This document shows positions 1-7,896 of a stretch of 64,000 nucleotides of DNA, piece after piece. Numbering within the stretch: the first letter of the stretch is position 1; every line of letters begins with the position of its first letter. Location: contig JAFHKN010000007.1 of the NCBI GenBank assembly GCA_016937575.1, forward strand, positions 1 to 64,000, given 5' to 3'. Under the pieces are notes generated by a model. That model searched no databases, was not told where the DNA came from, and saw nothing but the letters and a program-made list of their open reading frames with translations. This stretch comes from Roseomonas aeriglobus. GTDB lineage: Bacteria; Pseudomonadota; Alphaproteobacteria; Sphingomonadales; Sphingomonadaceae. Both the position numbers and the translations under genes were made by a program.

Positions 1-312
1 TCGGAGTGGATGAACTGGCGGCCGTGACTGGATTGCGACGGCTCGCGCTAGTACCCCTGTCGATTCTACTAGTTATCGCTACGTCACGGATCCGGATCGG
101 GTCGCCTGTCGCTGATTGCCTCCCTAAGCGGCGGTGCTAGCTATCCCCTGTACCTGATACACCCCCTATTCTTCTTCCTGGCGGCCCGTCTTCTTCCAGC
201 AAACTCAATATTTTTTAGCCTAATCCTGCTTGGAGCAATCATAGTCGCAGTGCTTATCGATTATATGATCGACAAGCCACTGCAACGACGGATCAAAGCG
301 GCGGGCTGGTAA
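1..312 (+). CDS. Acyltransferase 3 family protein, C-terminal fragment at window edge
   Basis: This is the last roughly 100 codons of the membrane acyltransferase whose full copy is at 49254-50336. The window starts inside the gene. An extra G near base 100 (GGATCGGG here, GGATCGG in the other copy) breaks the frame, so the fragment is not one open frame here. The stop TAA is at 310-312 and the next gene begins at 314. The indel is most likely an error at the contig end. Confidence 0.85.
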
Positions 313-313
313 T

Positions 314-1318
314 ATGAATCCTGCCCTTAACTCGATACCGCCACAACTTTTCATGGCATCGACTATTGCCCGGATGTGGCGGACAAACATCTTTGCAAGC
401 TACCTTATTCTATCGGTGGCATGCGCAATCTATGCGCAGTCGATCGGTCGCACTTTTCTATCGAACGATCTTCTTGATGGGTTTACCATTCAAGTTACCT
501 ATATCTGGAATTATTTTTCCGGCGGAAACTCGATATTTAAATTAGAGCCCCTGTTATGGATTCACTCCGCTCGAGCATTGATCGCTTATATTTTTGTCAG
601 TGTTGAAGATATTTTTGGAGTTGGATCCACCTCATTTTTAATACTTCTAATGTATTTGCCGATTGTCAAGGAGTTCGCCAACGCAAAGAGAGGTTTTTTT
701 GTTTTTGCACTTCCTTTATCGATTTTAGTTTTTAGTCCCAGAACTGCGCTGGTCATTGTATCCGTAGCATATCTGCTGATGTTTATATTTCGCGGAAAGG
801 CATATCTTTATCTTTTGCCTTCTTTATTTCTGTCGACGTTAAGCTCGGGAGTTGTTCTTAGTAATTTGATTATTACACTACTTTTGGTTCGGAATTATCG
901 CCGAAGGTCGTTCGCGTTGTATCTATATGCCTCTACGTTAGCTATATCTTTGTTGATATCTGTTGGCGATAAGTATATCGGATTTAATGAACAGAGAGCA
1001 GGATATAATTCAACGGTATATGGCGCGTCAGGAATCAGCGCGATTATTTCCCGTAGCACGATTTTTGTTTCTTTGCAGGAAGGAAATTTTGTGCGCTTTT
1101 TTGCCTATATAGCACTCGCCGTACTAGCGATGCTCTTGTTGTTTGTGTCGATACGGATGCGTCGCTATCGTGGCTACGCTGCGATCCTGCTGGCGGCGGT
1201 CCCATCTGTGTTTCTGGAAGGGCTGGGTTTCGTTTCGCTGCTTGTTCCGGTTCTTTTGCTCATGGCAGGGCGCCCGCTGCCCTGGCGCCCTGAGCCCGTG
1301 GAGCGGACCATTGGCTGA
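314..1318 (+). CDS. Polytopic membrane protein, possible EpsG/Wzy-like polymerase
   Basis: This 334-residue protein consists almost entirely of hydrophobic segments, about 9 to 10 predicted membrane spans separated by short basic loops. No confident family motif is visible. Size, topology and position inside the exopolysaccharide operon suggest a polysaccharide polymerase of the EpsG/Wzy kind, but this is inference. The start ATG lies one base after the acyltransferase stop, and the C-terminus overlaps the next gene by 8 bases, so translation is probably coupled. The DNA from about 470 to 1110 is much richer in A and T than the neighbours, with TTT, ATA and TTA codons common, which suggests a separately acquired gene. 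It could instead be a flippase-associated or O-unit-modifying membrane protein. Confidence 0.7.
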   Translation: MNPALNSIPPQLFMASTIARMWRTNIFASYLILSVACAIYAQSIGRTFLSNDLLDGFTIQVTYIWNYFSGGNSIFKLEPLLWIHSARALIAYIFVSVEDIFGVGSTSFLILLMYLPIVKEFANAKRGFFVFALPLSILVFSPRTALVIVSVAYLLMFIFRGKAYLYLLPSLFLSTLSSGVVLSNLIITLLLVRNYRRRSFALYLYASTLAISLLISVGDKYIGFNEQRAGYNSTVYGASGISAIISRSTIFVSLQEGNFVRFFAYIALAVLAMLLLFVSIRMRRYRGYAAILLAAVPSVFLEGLGFVSLLVPVLLLMAGRPLPWRPEPVERTIG

Positions 1319-2555
1319 CATTCTCGATGCGTTGCGCGACCGAGTTTTGTTCGTGTCTTATGGCGGTGGCCATGCGGCTTCGCTGGCACCGGTGGCGAAG
1401 GAGTTGGAGCGTCGCGGCGTCCCCTTCTCGATCCTCGGACTGACGACGGCGGCGTCCTATTTCGCGCGTCATTCGCTGGAGCCGCTGGGCATGGCCGATC
1501 TTGTCGGCCGCGTCCCGGGCTATGAACATGCCGTGAAGACCGGCGAACGCCTAGCGGCGGGGCAGCCACGGCATGGTGCCGTATCTGCAACGGAAACCGC
1601 CGCCTATCTTGGGGCGGGATATATCGCGCTGGAGAGGATGTATGGCGCCGAGGAAGCGCAACGACGCTACGACAGGTTCAACCGCCAGAGCTTCCGTCCG
1701 CTTGATTTCTTCGACCGGCTGTTCGCAGCTGTCCGGCCGCGCGTTTTGGTGGCGACTAATTCGCCTCGCTCGGAACAGGCGGCGTTGAGTGCAGCCGGCT
1801 CCGCGGGGATCGCGTCGCTGTGTCTGGTCGACCTGTACGCAGCCTTCGAGATCGAATGGTGTGCGGCGCCCGGATATGCCGACCGCGTCTGTGTTCTCAA
1901 TGAAACGATCGCCGAGCGTTTTCGCACGCGAGGCGCAGATCCCGCTGCGGTCCGGGTCACGGGCAATCCGGCGTTCGACAGGCTGGGCCTGCTCGACCGG
2001 CACACCGTGCGTGCGCGTCATCGTGCGGCACTGGGATTGCGCGATGGCGACCGACTGATCGTCTGGATTTCGCAGCCCGAACCGCAGCTTCACCCTTTTT
2101 CTGGCGTCCGTGGTGATCCCAGCCTGCCGGCACGGATTGAGACGGAACTGGCGCAAGGTTTCGCCGATGCGTCGAATGTGTACCTTGTAATGCGGCTTCA
2201 TCCGAGCGAGGATCGCGGCCCGGCGGTGACGGGCGACAGGCTGCGTTACGGCACGGCGAGCGAGCCGCTGGACGACCTGTTGTGCGCGGCGGACTGCGTC
2301 GTGACGTGCAGTTCTACCGTTGGGGTGGAAGCAGGCTTGCTAGGAATTCCAGTGGTCCAGGTCATGCGCTCGATCTTCTCCCGCGACCTTCCCTTGGCCG
2401 ATATGGGCTATGCGACCGCAGCGACCGGCCCGGAAGATTTGAAGGCCCGCATCGTCGACGCCTTCGCGACGGGATTGCGCGATCCCGCTCGTGTCGGCAT
2501 CACGTTCGATGCGGCTGGGCGCGTGGCCGACGAGATCGCCGGACTGAGGCGATGA
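1311..2555 (+). CDS. GT-B-fold glycosyltransferase-like protein
   Basis: The protein has 414 residues from a TTG start at 1311. GGAG lies about 8 bases upstream and the start overlaps the previous stop. The frame stays open further upstream, but that part is only the shadow of the previous membrane gene. The N-terminus reads LFVSYGGGHAASLAPVAKEL, a nucleotide-sugar epimerase or glycosyltransferase type of Rossmann start. The C-terminal half has MRLHPSED and then a DCVVTCSSTVGVEAGLLGIP stretch, typical of GT-B and CDP-glycerol or capsule transferase families, in which such residues bind the nucleotide donor. Lying directly before the nonulosonic acid genes, it is a candidate transferase for that sugar. 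A PseG- or NeuC-like hydrolase role is less likely because a separate NeuC is present. Confidence 0.65.
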   Translation: MADILDALRDRVLFVSYGGGHAASLAPVAKELERRGVPFSILGLTTAASYFARHSLEPLGMADLVGRVPGYEHAVKTGERLAAGQPRHGAVSATETAAYLGAGYIALERMYGAEEAQRRYDRFNRQSFRPLDFFDRLFAAVRPRVLVATNSPRSEQAALSAAGSAGIASLCLVDLYAAFEIEWCAAPGYADRVCVLNETIAERFRTRGADPAAVRVTGNPAFDRLGLLDRHTVRARHRAALGLRDGDRLIVWISQPEPQLHPFSGVRGDPSLPARIETELAQGFADASNVYLVMRLHPSEDRGPAVTGDRLRYGTASEPLDDLLCAADCVVTCSSTVGVEAGLLGIPVVQVMRSIFSRDLPLADMGYATAATGPEDLKARIVDAFATGLRDPARVGITFDAAGRVADEIAGLRR

Positions 2556-3562
2556 CTCGTCATTTCGTCGTCGCCAGCCTGGGCAGCATCGGGCAGCGCC
2601 ATTTGCGCAATCTCCGAATCCTGCGCCCGGATGCCCGGATCACTGCCTTGCGGCGCCCCGAAAGCGCCCCCGTCACCTGTGACGGCTGCGACGGCGAGGT
2701 CACCTCGGTCGAGGCGGCGCTGGCGCTTCGCCCCGACGGGGTGATTCTCGCCGGACCCGCGCCGACCCATGTCCGGCTCGCTCGGGCCTTTGTCGAACAG
2801 GGCATTCCGGTCTTCATCGAGAAGCCGCTTTCGCACGATATAATCGGCCTGGACGAACTGGCGGCTGTCGCGGCGCGGGGCGCGATACCAGTGATGGTCG
2901 GCTACAACCTGCGGTTCAACCCTTCGCTGAACGCGCTCAGGCAGGACCTGCTGGGCGGTGCGATCGGCAAGGTGCTGGCGGTGCGCGCGGAGGTCGGACA
3001 ATATCTTCCGGACTGGCGATCAAATGCGGACTACCGCCAGGGCGTGTCCGCCCGACGGGCGCTGGGCGGCGGGCCGATCTTGGAACTGAGCCACGAGATC
3101 GACTATCTCTACTGGCTGTTCGGAATGCCGGCGTGGGTGACCTGCCGCGGGGGGCGCTATTCCGATCTCGAGATGGATGTCGAGGACTGCGTCGACATCT
3201 GCCTCGAATATGCCGAGCCGCGGCGCCTAGTGTCGGTGCATCTGGATTTTCTGCAGAGGCCGGTCGCTCGCACCTGCAAGTTCATCGGATCCGGCGGGAC
3301 CATCGTTTGGGAAGCGCTGCGGGATCGCCATATCGTCGAGGCCATGGATGGTGGACGTCGCGTCGTGGAATCCCCGTTGCCTGATCGCAACCGGATGTAT
3401 TTGGACGAACTCACCGACTTCCTCGGCGCGATCGAAGACGGGTGGCCCGTTTCTATTCCGCTGTCCGACGGCATCGACGTCATGCGGATCATCTCGGCCG
3501 CCGCCCGATCGCTGACGATCGGTCGGTCCATATCACTCCTTGAAGTGGAGCCTTACGCATGA
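2552..3562 (+). CDS. Gfo/Idh/MocA family oxidoreductase (PtmF-like)
   Basis: The protein has 336 residues. The ATG at 2552 overlaps the previous stop in an ATGA junction. The frame is open from 2282, but that part shadows the preceding gene. The N-terminal Rossmann motif GSIGQRH (residues 11-17), the EKP motif (residues 90-92) that places the conserved lysine of the family, and the C-terminal substrate domain with LELSHEIDYLYWLFG are all present. The enzyme should be a cytoplasmic NAD(P)-dependent sugar oxidoreductase. It sits with an SDR and a CMP-sugar synthetase. The Campylobacter ptm legionaminic locus also pairs a Gfo/Idh/MocA member (PtmF) with an SDR (PtmA), so a sugar-precursor role is plausible but unproven. 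Confidence 0.85.
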   Translation: MTRHFVVASLGSIGQRHLRNLRILRPDARITALRRPESAPVTCDGCDGEVTSVEAALALRPDGVILAGPAPTHVRLARAFVEQGIPVFIEKPLSHDIIGLDELAAVAARGAIPVMVGYNLRFNPSLNALRQDLLGGAIGKVLAVRAEVGQYLPDWRSNADYRQGVSARRALGGGPILELSHEIDYLYWLFGMPAWVTCRGGRYSDLEMDVEDCVDICLEYAEPRRLVSVHLDFLQRPVARTCKFIGSGGTIVWEALRDRHIVEAMDGGRRVVESPLPDRNRMYLDELTDFLGAIEDGWPVSIPLSDGIDVMRIISAAARSLTIGRSISLLEVEPYA

Positions 3563-4281
3563 AAGCGCGCGCCTTCATCTTCGCCCGCGGAGGCTCGAAG
3601 GGGGTGCCGCGCAAGAACGTGCGGGCGCTTGGCGGAGTGCCGCTGATTGGCCATGCCATCCGGGTCGCGCGCGCCTGTCCATCCTTGGACGAAGTCATCG
3701 TATCGACCGACGACGAGGAAATCGCACAGGTCGCGCTCGATCTTGGTGCTGAGGTTCCGTTTCTCCGTCCCCCCGCGCTGGCTTCCGATACTGCATCGGA
3801 ATGGATGGCGTGGCGTCACGCCATCGAATGGGTGCGGCGACATCGCGACGACTTCGATATTTTCGTCAGCCTGCCCGCGACCTCGCCATTTCGCGCCGTG
3901 GACGACGTGGAAGCCTGCATCGACATCCTGCGCCGCGACCCGCGGACCGACGTTGTAGCCACCGTCAAGAAGGCGGAACGCAGCCCTTATTTCAACATGG
4001 TCAGCCTGGATCCGGACGGTATCGCGCGACTGGTCATCCAGCCCCAGGGGGACGTGACGCGGCGACAGGACGCACCGGTCGTGTACGACATGACGACGGT
4101 CGCCTATGCGGTACGGCCCGACTTCGTGATGTCACGTGCCGGCCTCTTTGACGGTCGGATGCGCGTCGTCGAAATTCCGCCGGAGCGCGCACTGGACATA
4201 GACACGCCGTTCGATTTCGCGGTCGCGCAATATCTAGCAGAGCAAAATGCCGGAAACGGCTGGGACCCGATAGGAATTTGA
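3559..4281 (+). CDS. CMP-nonulosonic acid (NeuA/LegF/PtmB-type) cytidylyltransferase
   Basis: The protein has 240 residues, normal for NeuA-like cytidylyltransferases. The nucleotide-binding signature ARGGSKGVPRKN is at residues 9-20, followed by STDDEEIAQVA and LPATSPFR, and the late ERALDIDTPFDF segment is typical of CMP-sialate, CMP-pseudaminate and CMP-legionaminate synthetases. The reaction is CTP plus the free nonulosonate giving CMP-sugar and pyrophosphate, in the cytoplasm. It overlaps both neighbours (ATGA at the start, TGATG at the end). Immediate adjacency to an SDR matches the ptmB-ptmA order of Campylobacter. Which sugar is used (legionaminic, sialic or another) cannot be read from the sequence alone; the pathway context favours a legionaminic-type sugar. 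Confidence 0.9.
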   Translation: MKARAFIFARGGSKGVPRKNVRALGGVPLIGHAIRVARACPSLDEVIVSTDDEEIAQVALDLGAEVPFLRPPALASDTASEWMAWRHAIEWVRRHRDDFDIFVSLPATSPFRAVDDVEACIDILRRDPRTDVVATVKKAERSPYFNMVSLDPDGIARLVIQPQGDVTRRQDAPVVYDMTTVAYAVRPDFVMSRAGLFDGRMRVVEIPPERALDIDTPFDFAVAQYLAEQNAGNGWDPIGI

Positions 4282-5081
4282 TGCGCACCATAGCACAGTT
4301 GAGCGATTTGACAGGCAGGATCGCTCTTATAACCGGCGGGGCTGGGCATATCGGTCGGGCCATGGCAGGGGCGCTTGCCGAACAAGGCTGCGGCCTCATC
4401 TTGGTCGACCAGGATCAGGCGGCCCTATCCGACACTGCCGCTCCGCTGGGCGAGGCTGGGCTGCCGATCCACATAATTCCCGCCGACCTTGAGGATGAAG
4501 CGCAGCGGATTCGAATGATCGAGCGTGTCGTCGGCGATATCGGGCAACTCGATATCCTCGTCAACAATGCGGGGTTCGTGGGAACCAACCAGCTAGAGGG
4601 TTGGGCCGTCCCGTTCGAGGAGCAAAGCCTGACGACCTGGCGTCGTGCGGTCGAGGTCAACCTCACCGCCCCATTCCATCTCGCCCAGGCATTCACCCCG
4701 CTGTTGCGGCAAAGTGGTCGCGGCACGATCGTCAACGTGGGATCGATCTACGGCATCCTCGGCCCTGACCTCGATCTGTACGCTGGCACCCGGATGGGAA
4801 ATCCCGGCGGCTATGCCGCAAGCAAGGGCGGGCTCCTGCAGTTAACCCGCTGGCTTTCGACGTCGCTCGCACCGGCGGTCCGCGTCAACAGCGTCAGTCC
4901 GGGTGGCCTTGCACGGGGGCAGGCCGACAGTTTCGTCGAACGTTACGTCCGACGGACACCTTTGGGTCGGATGGGCACCGAAGAGGATTTCAAGGGCGTC
5001 ATATTGTTCTTGGCGAGTGATCTGTCAGCATGGATGACGGGCCAGAACATCATGGTGGATGGCGGATGGTCCGCATGGTAG
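4281..5081 (+). CDS. Short-chain dehydrogenase/reductase (PtmA-like)
   Basis: This is a 266-residue classical SDR. The cofactor motif TGGAGHIG is at residues 18-25, NNAG at 95-98, the catalytic Ser at 155 and the Tyr/Lys pair in GYAASKGG at 178 and 182. The C-terminal NIMVDGGWSAW is the usual family ending. A TTG three bases earlier could serve as start, but ATG at 4281 forms the TGATG junction with the previous gene. The protein should be a cytoplasmic NAD(P)-dependent oxidoreductase acting on a sugar. Location between the CMP-synthetase and NeuB supports a role in making or editing the nonulosonic acid. Confidence 0.85.
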   Translation: MRTIAQLSDLTGRIALITGGAGHIGRAMAGALAEQGCGLILVDQDQAALSDTAAPLGEAGLPIHIIPADLEDEAQRIRMIERVVGDIGQLDILVNNAGFVGTNQLEGWAVPFEEQSLTTWRRAVEVNLTAPFHLAQAFTPLLRQSGRGTIVNVGSIYGILGPDLDLYAGTRMGNPGGYAASKGGLLQLTRWLSTSLAPAVRVNSVSPGGLARGQADSFVERYVRRTPLGRMGTEEDFKGVILFLASDLSAWMTGQNIMVDGGWSAW

Positions 5082-5120
5082 AGGCGCGGTGTTTTGTGAT
5101 CCTGGAGCGCCCAGAACGCC

Positions 5121-6152
5121 GTGAAAACCTTTATTATCGCCGAAGCTGGCGTCAATCATAATGGTCGAGAAGAACTTGCATATGCATTGGTCGAAGCCGC
5201 GGCCGGAAGCGGTGCCGATGCGGTCAAGTTCCAGACCTTCTCTGCCGACCGGCTAGTCCGTCAAGGCGCGGCGACGGCTGACTATCAACAGCGGCAAACC
5301 GGAACCAGCGACCAGCATGCGCTGTTGAAATCGCTCGAGTTGCCGCTCGCCCTTCATGAAGGGCTGTTTCGCCGATGCGGTGAACTGGGGATCGAGTTCA
5401 TGTCGACACCGTTCGACAGGGAGTCCGCCGATTTCCTCGCCCAGCTAGGCATGCGGCGGTTCAAGATTCCTTCGGGCGAGATTACCAACGAGCCGTTCCT
5501 GGCCCATCTGGCGCGATATGGGCGACCGCTCGTCCTGTCGACCGGAATGGCGGACATGGACGAGATCACGCGAGCGGTCGAAGTCATCGGACAAGCGCGC
5601 GCGGACAGCGGACAGGCGCCCATCGGGGGCGAGGACCTGACGATCCTGCACTGCACGTCCAACTATCCCGCCGCCTATGCTGACGTGAATCTGCGCGCCA
5701 TGGCCAAGATTGGGCAGGCAACCGGACTTCCGATCGGCTACTCGGACCATAGCTTGGGTGTCGCTGTTTCAACCGCGGCTGTCGCCTTGGGCGCGGTCGT
5801 CATCGAAAAGCATTTCACCACTGATCGCGACCTGCCCGGTCCGGACCATCGCGCATCGCTGACAATTGCGGAACTGACCACCATGGTGGACCAGATCCGT
5901 GCGGTAGAAATGGCATTGGGATCGCCAAACAAGCGTCCGACGGAATCCGAATTGCCCGTGCGATCGCTGGTTCGGCGAAGCGTGACGACCCTGCGACCGA
6001 TTCCCGCCGGCGCCTACATAACACCGGAAGATATCGGTCTACTGCGCCCTGGAACCGGAATCCTTCCGCGCGACAGTGGAGCCGTCGTCGGCAAGCGAGC
6101 CCGTCATGCGATCGACGCCGGAATGACGTTGCAATGGTCGGATATAGAATGA
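5121..6152 (+). CDS. NeuB/LegI-type nonulosonic acid synthase
   Basis: The protein has 343 residues, family length. It condenses phosphoenolpyruvate with a 2-acetamido mannose-type sugar to give a nine-carbon nonulosonic acid in the cytoplasm. The NeuB barrel shows AEAGVNHNG (residues 7-15), KFQTF, STPFD, KIPSGEITN, STGMA, GYSDH and IEKHFTTDR. The C-terminus from about residue 285 is a SAF (antifreeze-like) domain with PAGAYITPEDIGLLRPG. The start is GTG at 5121, with a weak GGAG about 13 bases upstream; the 39-bp gap before it is the largest inside this part of the operon. It overlaps the epimerase gene that follows. Context favours the 2,4-diacetamido-trideoxymannose substrate of LegI over ManNAc. 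Confidence 0.93.
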   Translation: MKTFIIAEAGVNHNGREELAYALVEAAAGSGADAVKFQTFSADRLVRQGAATADYQQRQTGTSDQHALLKSLELPLALHEGLFRRCGELGIEFMSTPFDRESADFLAQLGMRRFKIPSGEITNEPFLAHLARYGRPLVLSTGMADMDEITRAVEVIGQARADSGQAPIGGEDLTILHCTSNYPAAYADVNLRAMAKIGQATGLPIGYSDHSLGVAVSTAAVALGAVVIEKHFTTDRDLPGPDHRASLTIAELTTMVDQIRAVEMALGSPNKRPTESELPVRSLVRRSVTTLRPIPAGAYITPEDIGLLRPGTGILPRDSGAVVGKRARHAIDAGMTLQWSDIE

Positions 6153-7279
6153 GCCGATTGATCTGGTACGTCTCGGGCACGCGAGCAGATTACGGTCTGA
6201 TGCGTGCGGTCCTTCAGGCGATTGATCGTCATCCTGACCTACGACTCGGAATATTGGTGACGGGCATGCACCTCGAACCAGCCTATGGCAAAACGGTGGA
6301 CGAGATTGCGGCGGACGGGTTTGACATCGTCGCGAAATTTCCCTCCGGAGAGGGGACGAGCGGCGGTGCCGAGATGGCTCGCGGCATATCGCGCATGATT
6401 TCGGGCTTTACCGACGCGATGGAGCGTGGGCGACCGGATATCGTGCTACTGCTCGGCGATCGGGGAGAAATGCTCGCCGGGGCCATCGCGGCGATACATT
6501 TGGACCTGCCGATTGTGCATATCCACGGGGGGGAGCGGTCGGGGACCGTCGACGAACCGATCCGCCATGCGATTTCGAAATTGGCGCACTATCACTTTGC
6601 CGCGACCGAAGAATCCGCGGAACGCTTGCGCCGTATGGGCGAGCACGCCGACGCCGTCCTGACCGTCGGCGCGCCTGGGCTGGTTGGTCTTGGCGATGCC
6701 GTCATGCGATCGAAAAACGAGTTGGCGGCAGAGGTTGGGTTCGACCCGTCACGCCCGATCGCGTTGTTCGCGTACCACGCCGTCCTCCAGGAAGCCTATA
6801 TGGCAGGCACGATCGCGGGAGCCATTCTTGAGTCTTTGGTCGCGCGCGGTTTCCAGACGATCGCGCTCAAGCCGAACTCGGACAGCGGCGGCGACCGTAT
6901 CCGCACGGAACTGGACGCCCGTACGGGTCAGCCTGGCCTCGTCGTGAAAACCCACCTTACGCGATCGCTGTTTATCAATTGGATGGCGGTGGTCGACCTG
7001 ATGATTGGCAATTCCAGTTCCGGCATCATTGAGGCTGCGACGTTCGGCACGCCTGTAATCAACGTCGGTCCTAGGCAGAACCTGCGGCAACGCAACGGCA
7101 ATGTGATCGACGCTGCCTCCACTCCCGAAGCCATCGACGCGGCGATTGCAACTGTCGCTAGCGGCACGCGCTTTCCAACAGCTAACATCTATGGCGACGG
7201 CGCATCGGACGAACGCATCGCCGCGCTGCTCGCGACTCTGCCGCTCCAAGGCGTGACATGGAAATCTAATGCCTATTGA
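6149..7279 (+). CDS. Hydrolysing UDP-sugar 2-epimerase (NeuC/LegG type)
   Basis: The protein has 376 residues from ATG 6149, which overlaps the NeuB stop (ATGA). An in-frame ATG at 6134 is less likely. Family signatures are SGTRADYG (residues 9-16), GDRGEM (103-108) and the HIHGGERSGTVDEPIRH stretch near 124-140 that carries catalytic residues; NSSSGIIEA lies in the C-terminal domain. NeuC and LegG remove UDP while inverting C2, here most likely giving 2,4-diacetamido-2,4,6-trideoxymannose, the NeuB substrate. It overlaps the acetyltransferase gene by 11 bases. UDP-GlcNAc itself is an alternative substrate, but the adjacent dehydratase, aminotransferase and acetyltransferase argue for the legionaminic-type route. 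Confidence 0.9.
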   Translation: MSRLIWYVSGTRADYGLMRAVLQAIDRHPDLRLGILVTGMHLEPAYGKTVDEIAADGFDIVAKFPSGEGTSGGAEMARGISRMISGFTDAMERGRPDIVLLLGDRGEMLAGAIAAIHLDLPIVHIHGGERSGTVDEPIRHAISKLAHYHFAATEESAERLRRMGEHADAVLTVGAPGLVGLGDAVMRSKNELAAEVGFDPSRPIALFAYHAVLQEAYMAGTIAGAILESLVARGFQTIALKPNSDSGGDRIRTELDARTGQPGLVVKTHLTRSLFINWMAVVDLMIGNSSSGIIEAATFGTPVINVGPRQNLRQRNGNVIDAASTPEAIDAAIATVASGTRFPTANIYGDGASDERIAALLATLPLQGVTWKSNAY

Positions 7280-7886
7280 ACCGCTTTTAGTAATCGGCGC
7301 AGGCGGGCATTCCAAGGTCGTTCTGGATGCATTAGCGTTGACGACCCCGCGCGCCGTACGTCTTTGTGACGACGATCCGCGCTGCGTCGGCCAGGTCGTG
7401 ATGAACACTGTAGTGGAGGCTCGGCCGGCGATCGCGACGCAACGGGGCATTCCCTTTCATATCGCGATCGGGAACGCGTTGCATCGCAGGTCACTCCAGA
7501 AGGCGCTGGTCGAAGCTGGCGCAATTCCAACGTCGGTCATCCATCCGGCGGCCGTAGTATCCGCATCGGCGGCAATCGGTGCAGGCAGCTTCGTGGCTGC
7601 GCGGGCTGTGATCGCGCCAGATACGGGCGTCGGCGATAGCGTTATCGTAAATCATGGTGCGATTATCGACCATGATTGCGAAGTCGGCGATTTTTCGCAT
7701 ATCGCACCGAACTCGACACTATGTGGGGGTGTCCGTATCGGCGTAGCGGTCCTGATTGGAGCGGGAGCGACAATCCTGCCGGGTGTCCATATCGGCGATG
7801 CCGCCATTATCGCCGCCGGTGCCACGATCGTTCGTGACGTGGCCCCGAATGAGAAGGTAATCTTCGCCTTGGCTCGTAAGAATTGA
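7269..7886 (+). CDS. PglD/NeuD-family sugar O/N-acetyltransferase
   Basis: The protein has 205 residues. The N-terminal nucleotide-sugar-binding Rossmann piece carries VIGAGGHSKVVLDAL (GAGGHSK at residues 10-16). From about residue 90 it turns into a left-handed beta-helix of hexapeptide repeats (AAIGAGSFVAARAVIAPDTG and following), with IIDHDCEVG holding the histidine that serves as base in PglD. The expected reaction is acetyl-CoA-dependent N-acetylation of the 4-amino group of UDP-4-amino-4,6-dideoxy-GlcNAc. It sits between the 2-epimerase and the aminotransferase, which makes its substrate and product flow clear. NeuD-like O-acetylation of the finished acid is the main alternative. Confidence 0.88.
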   Translation: MPIEPLLVIGAGGHSKVVLDALALTTPRAVRLCDDDPRCVGQVVMNTVVEARPAIATQRGIPFHIAIGNALHRRSLQKALVEAGAIPTSVIHPAAVVSASAAIGAGSFVAARAVIAPDTGVGDSVIVNHGAIIDHDCEVGDFSHIAPNSTLCGGVRIGVAVLIGAGATILPGVHIGDAAIIAAGATIVRDVAPNEKVIFALARKN

Positions 7887-7896
7887 AGGTTTGCGC

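Noticed and set aside
2282..2551. N-terminal extension of the Gfo/Idh/MocA oxidoreductase
   Set aside because: The frame is open but it overlaps the glycosyltransferase gene and encodes an Arg-rich sequence unlike the family. The ATG at 2552 gives a standard Rossmann start.
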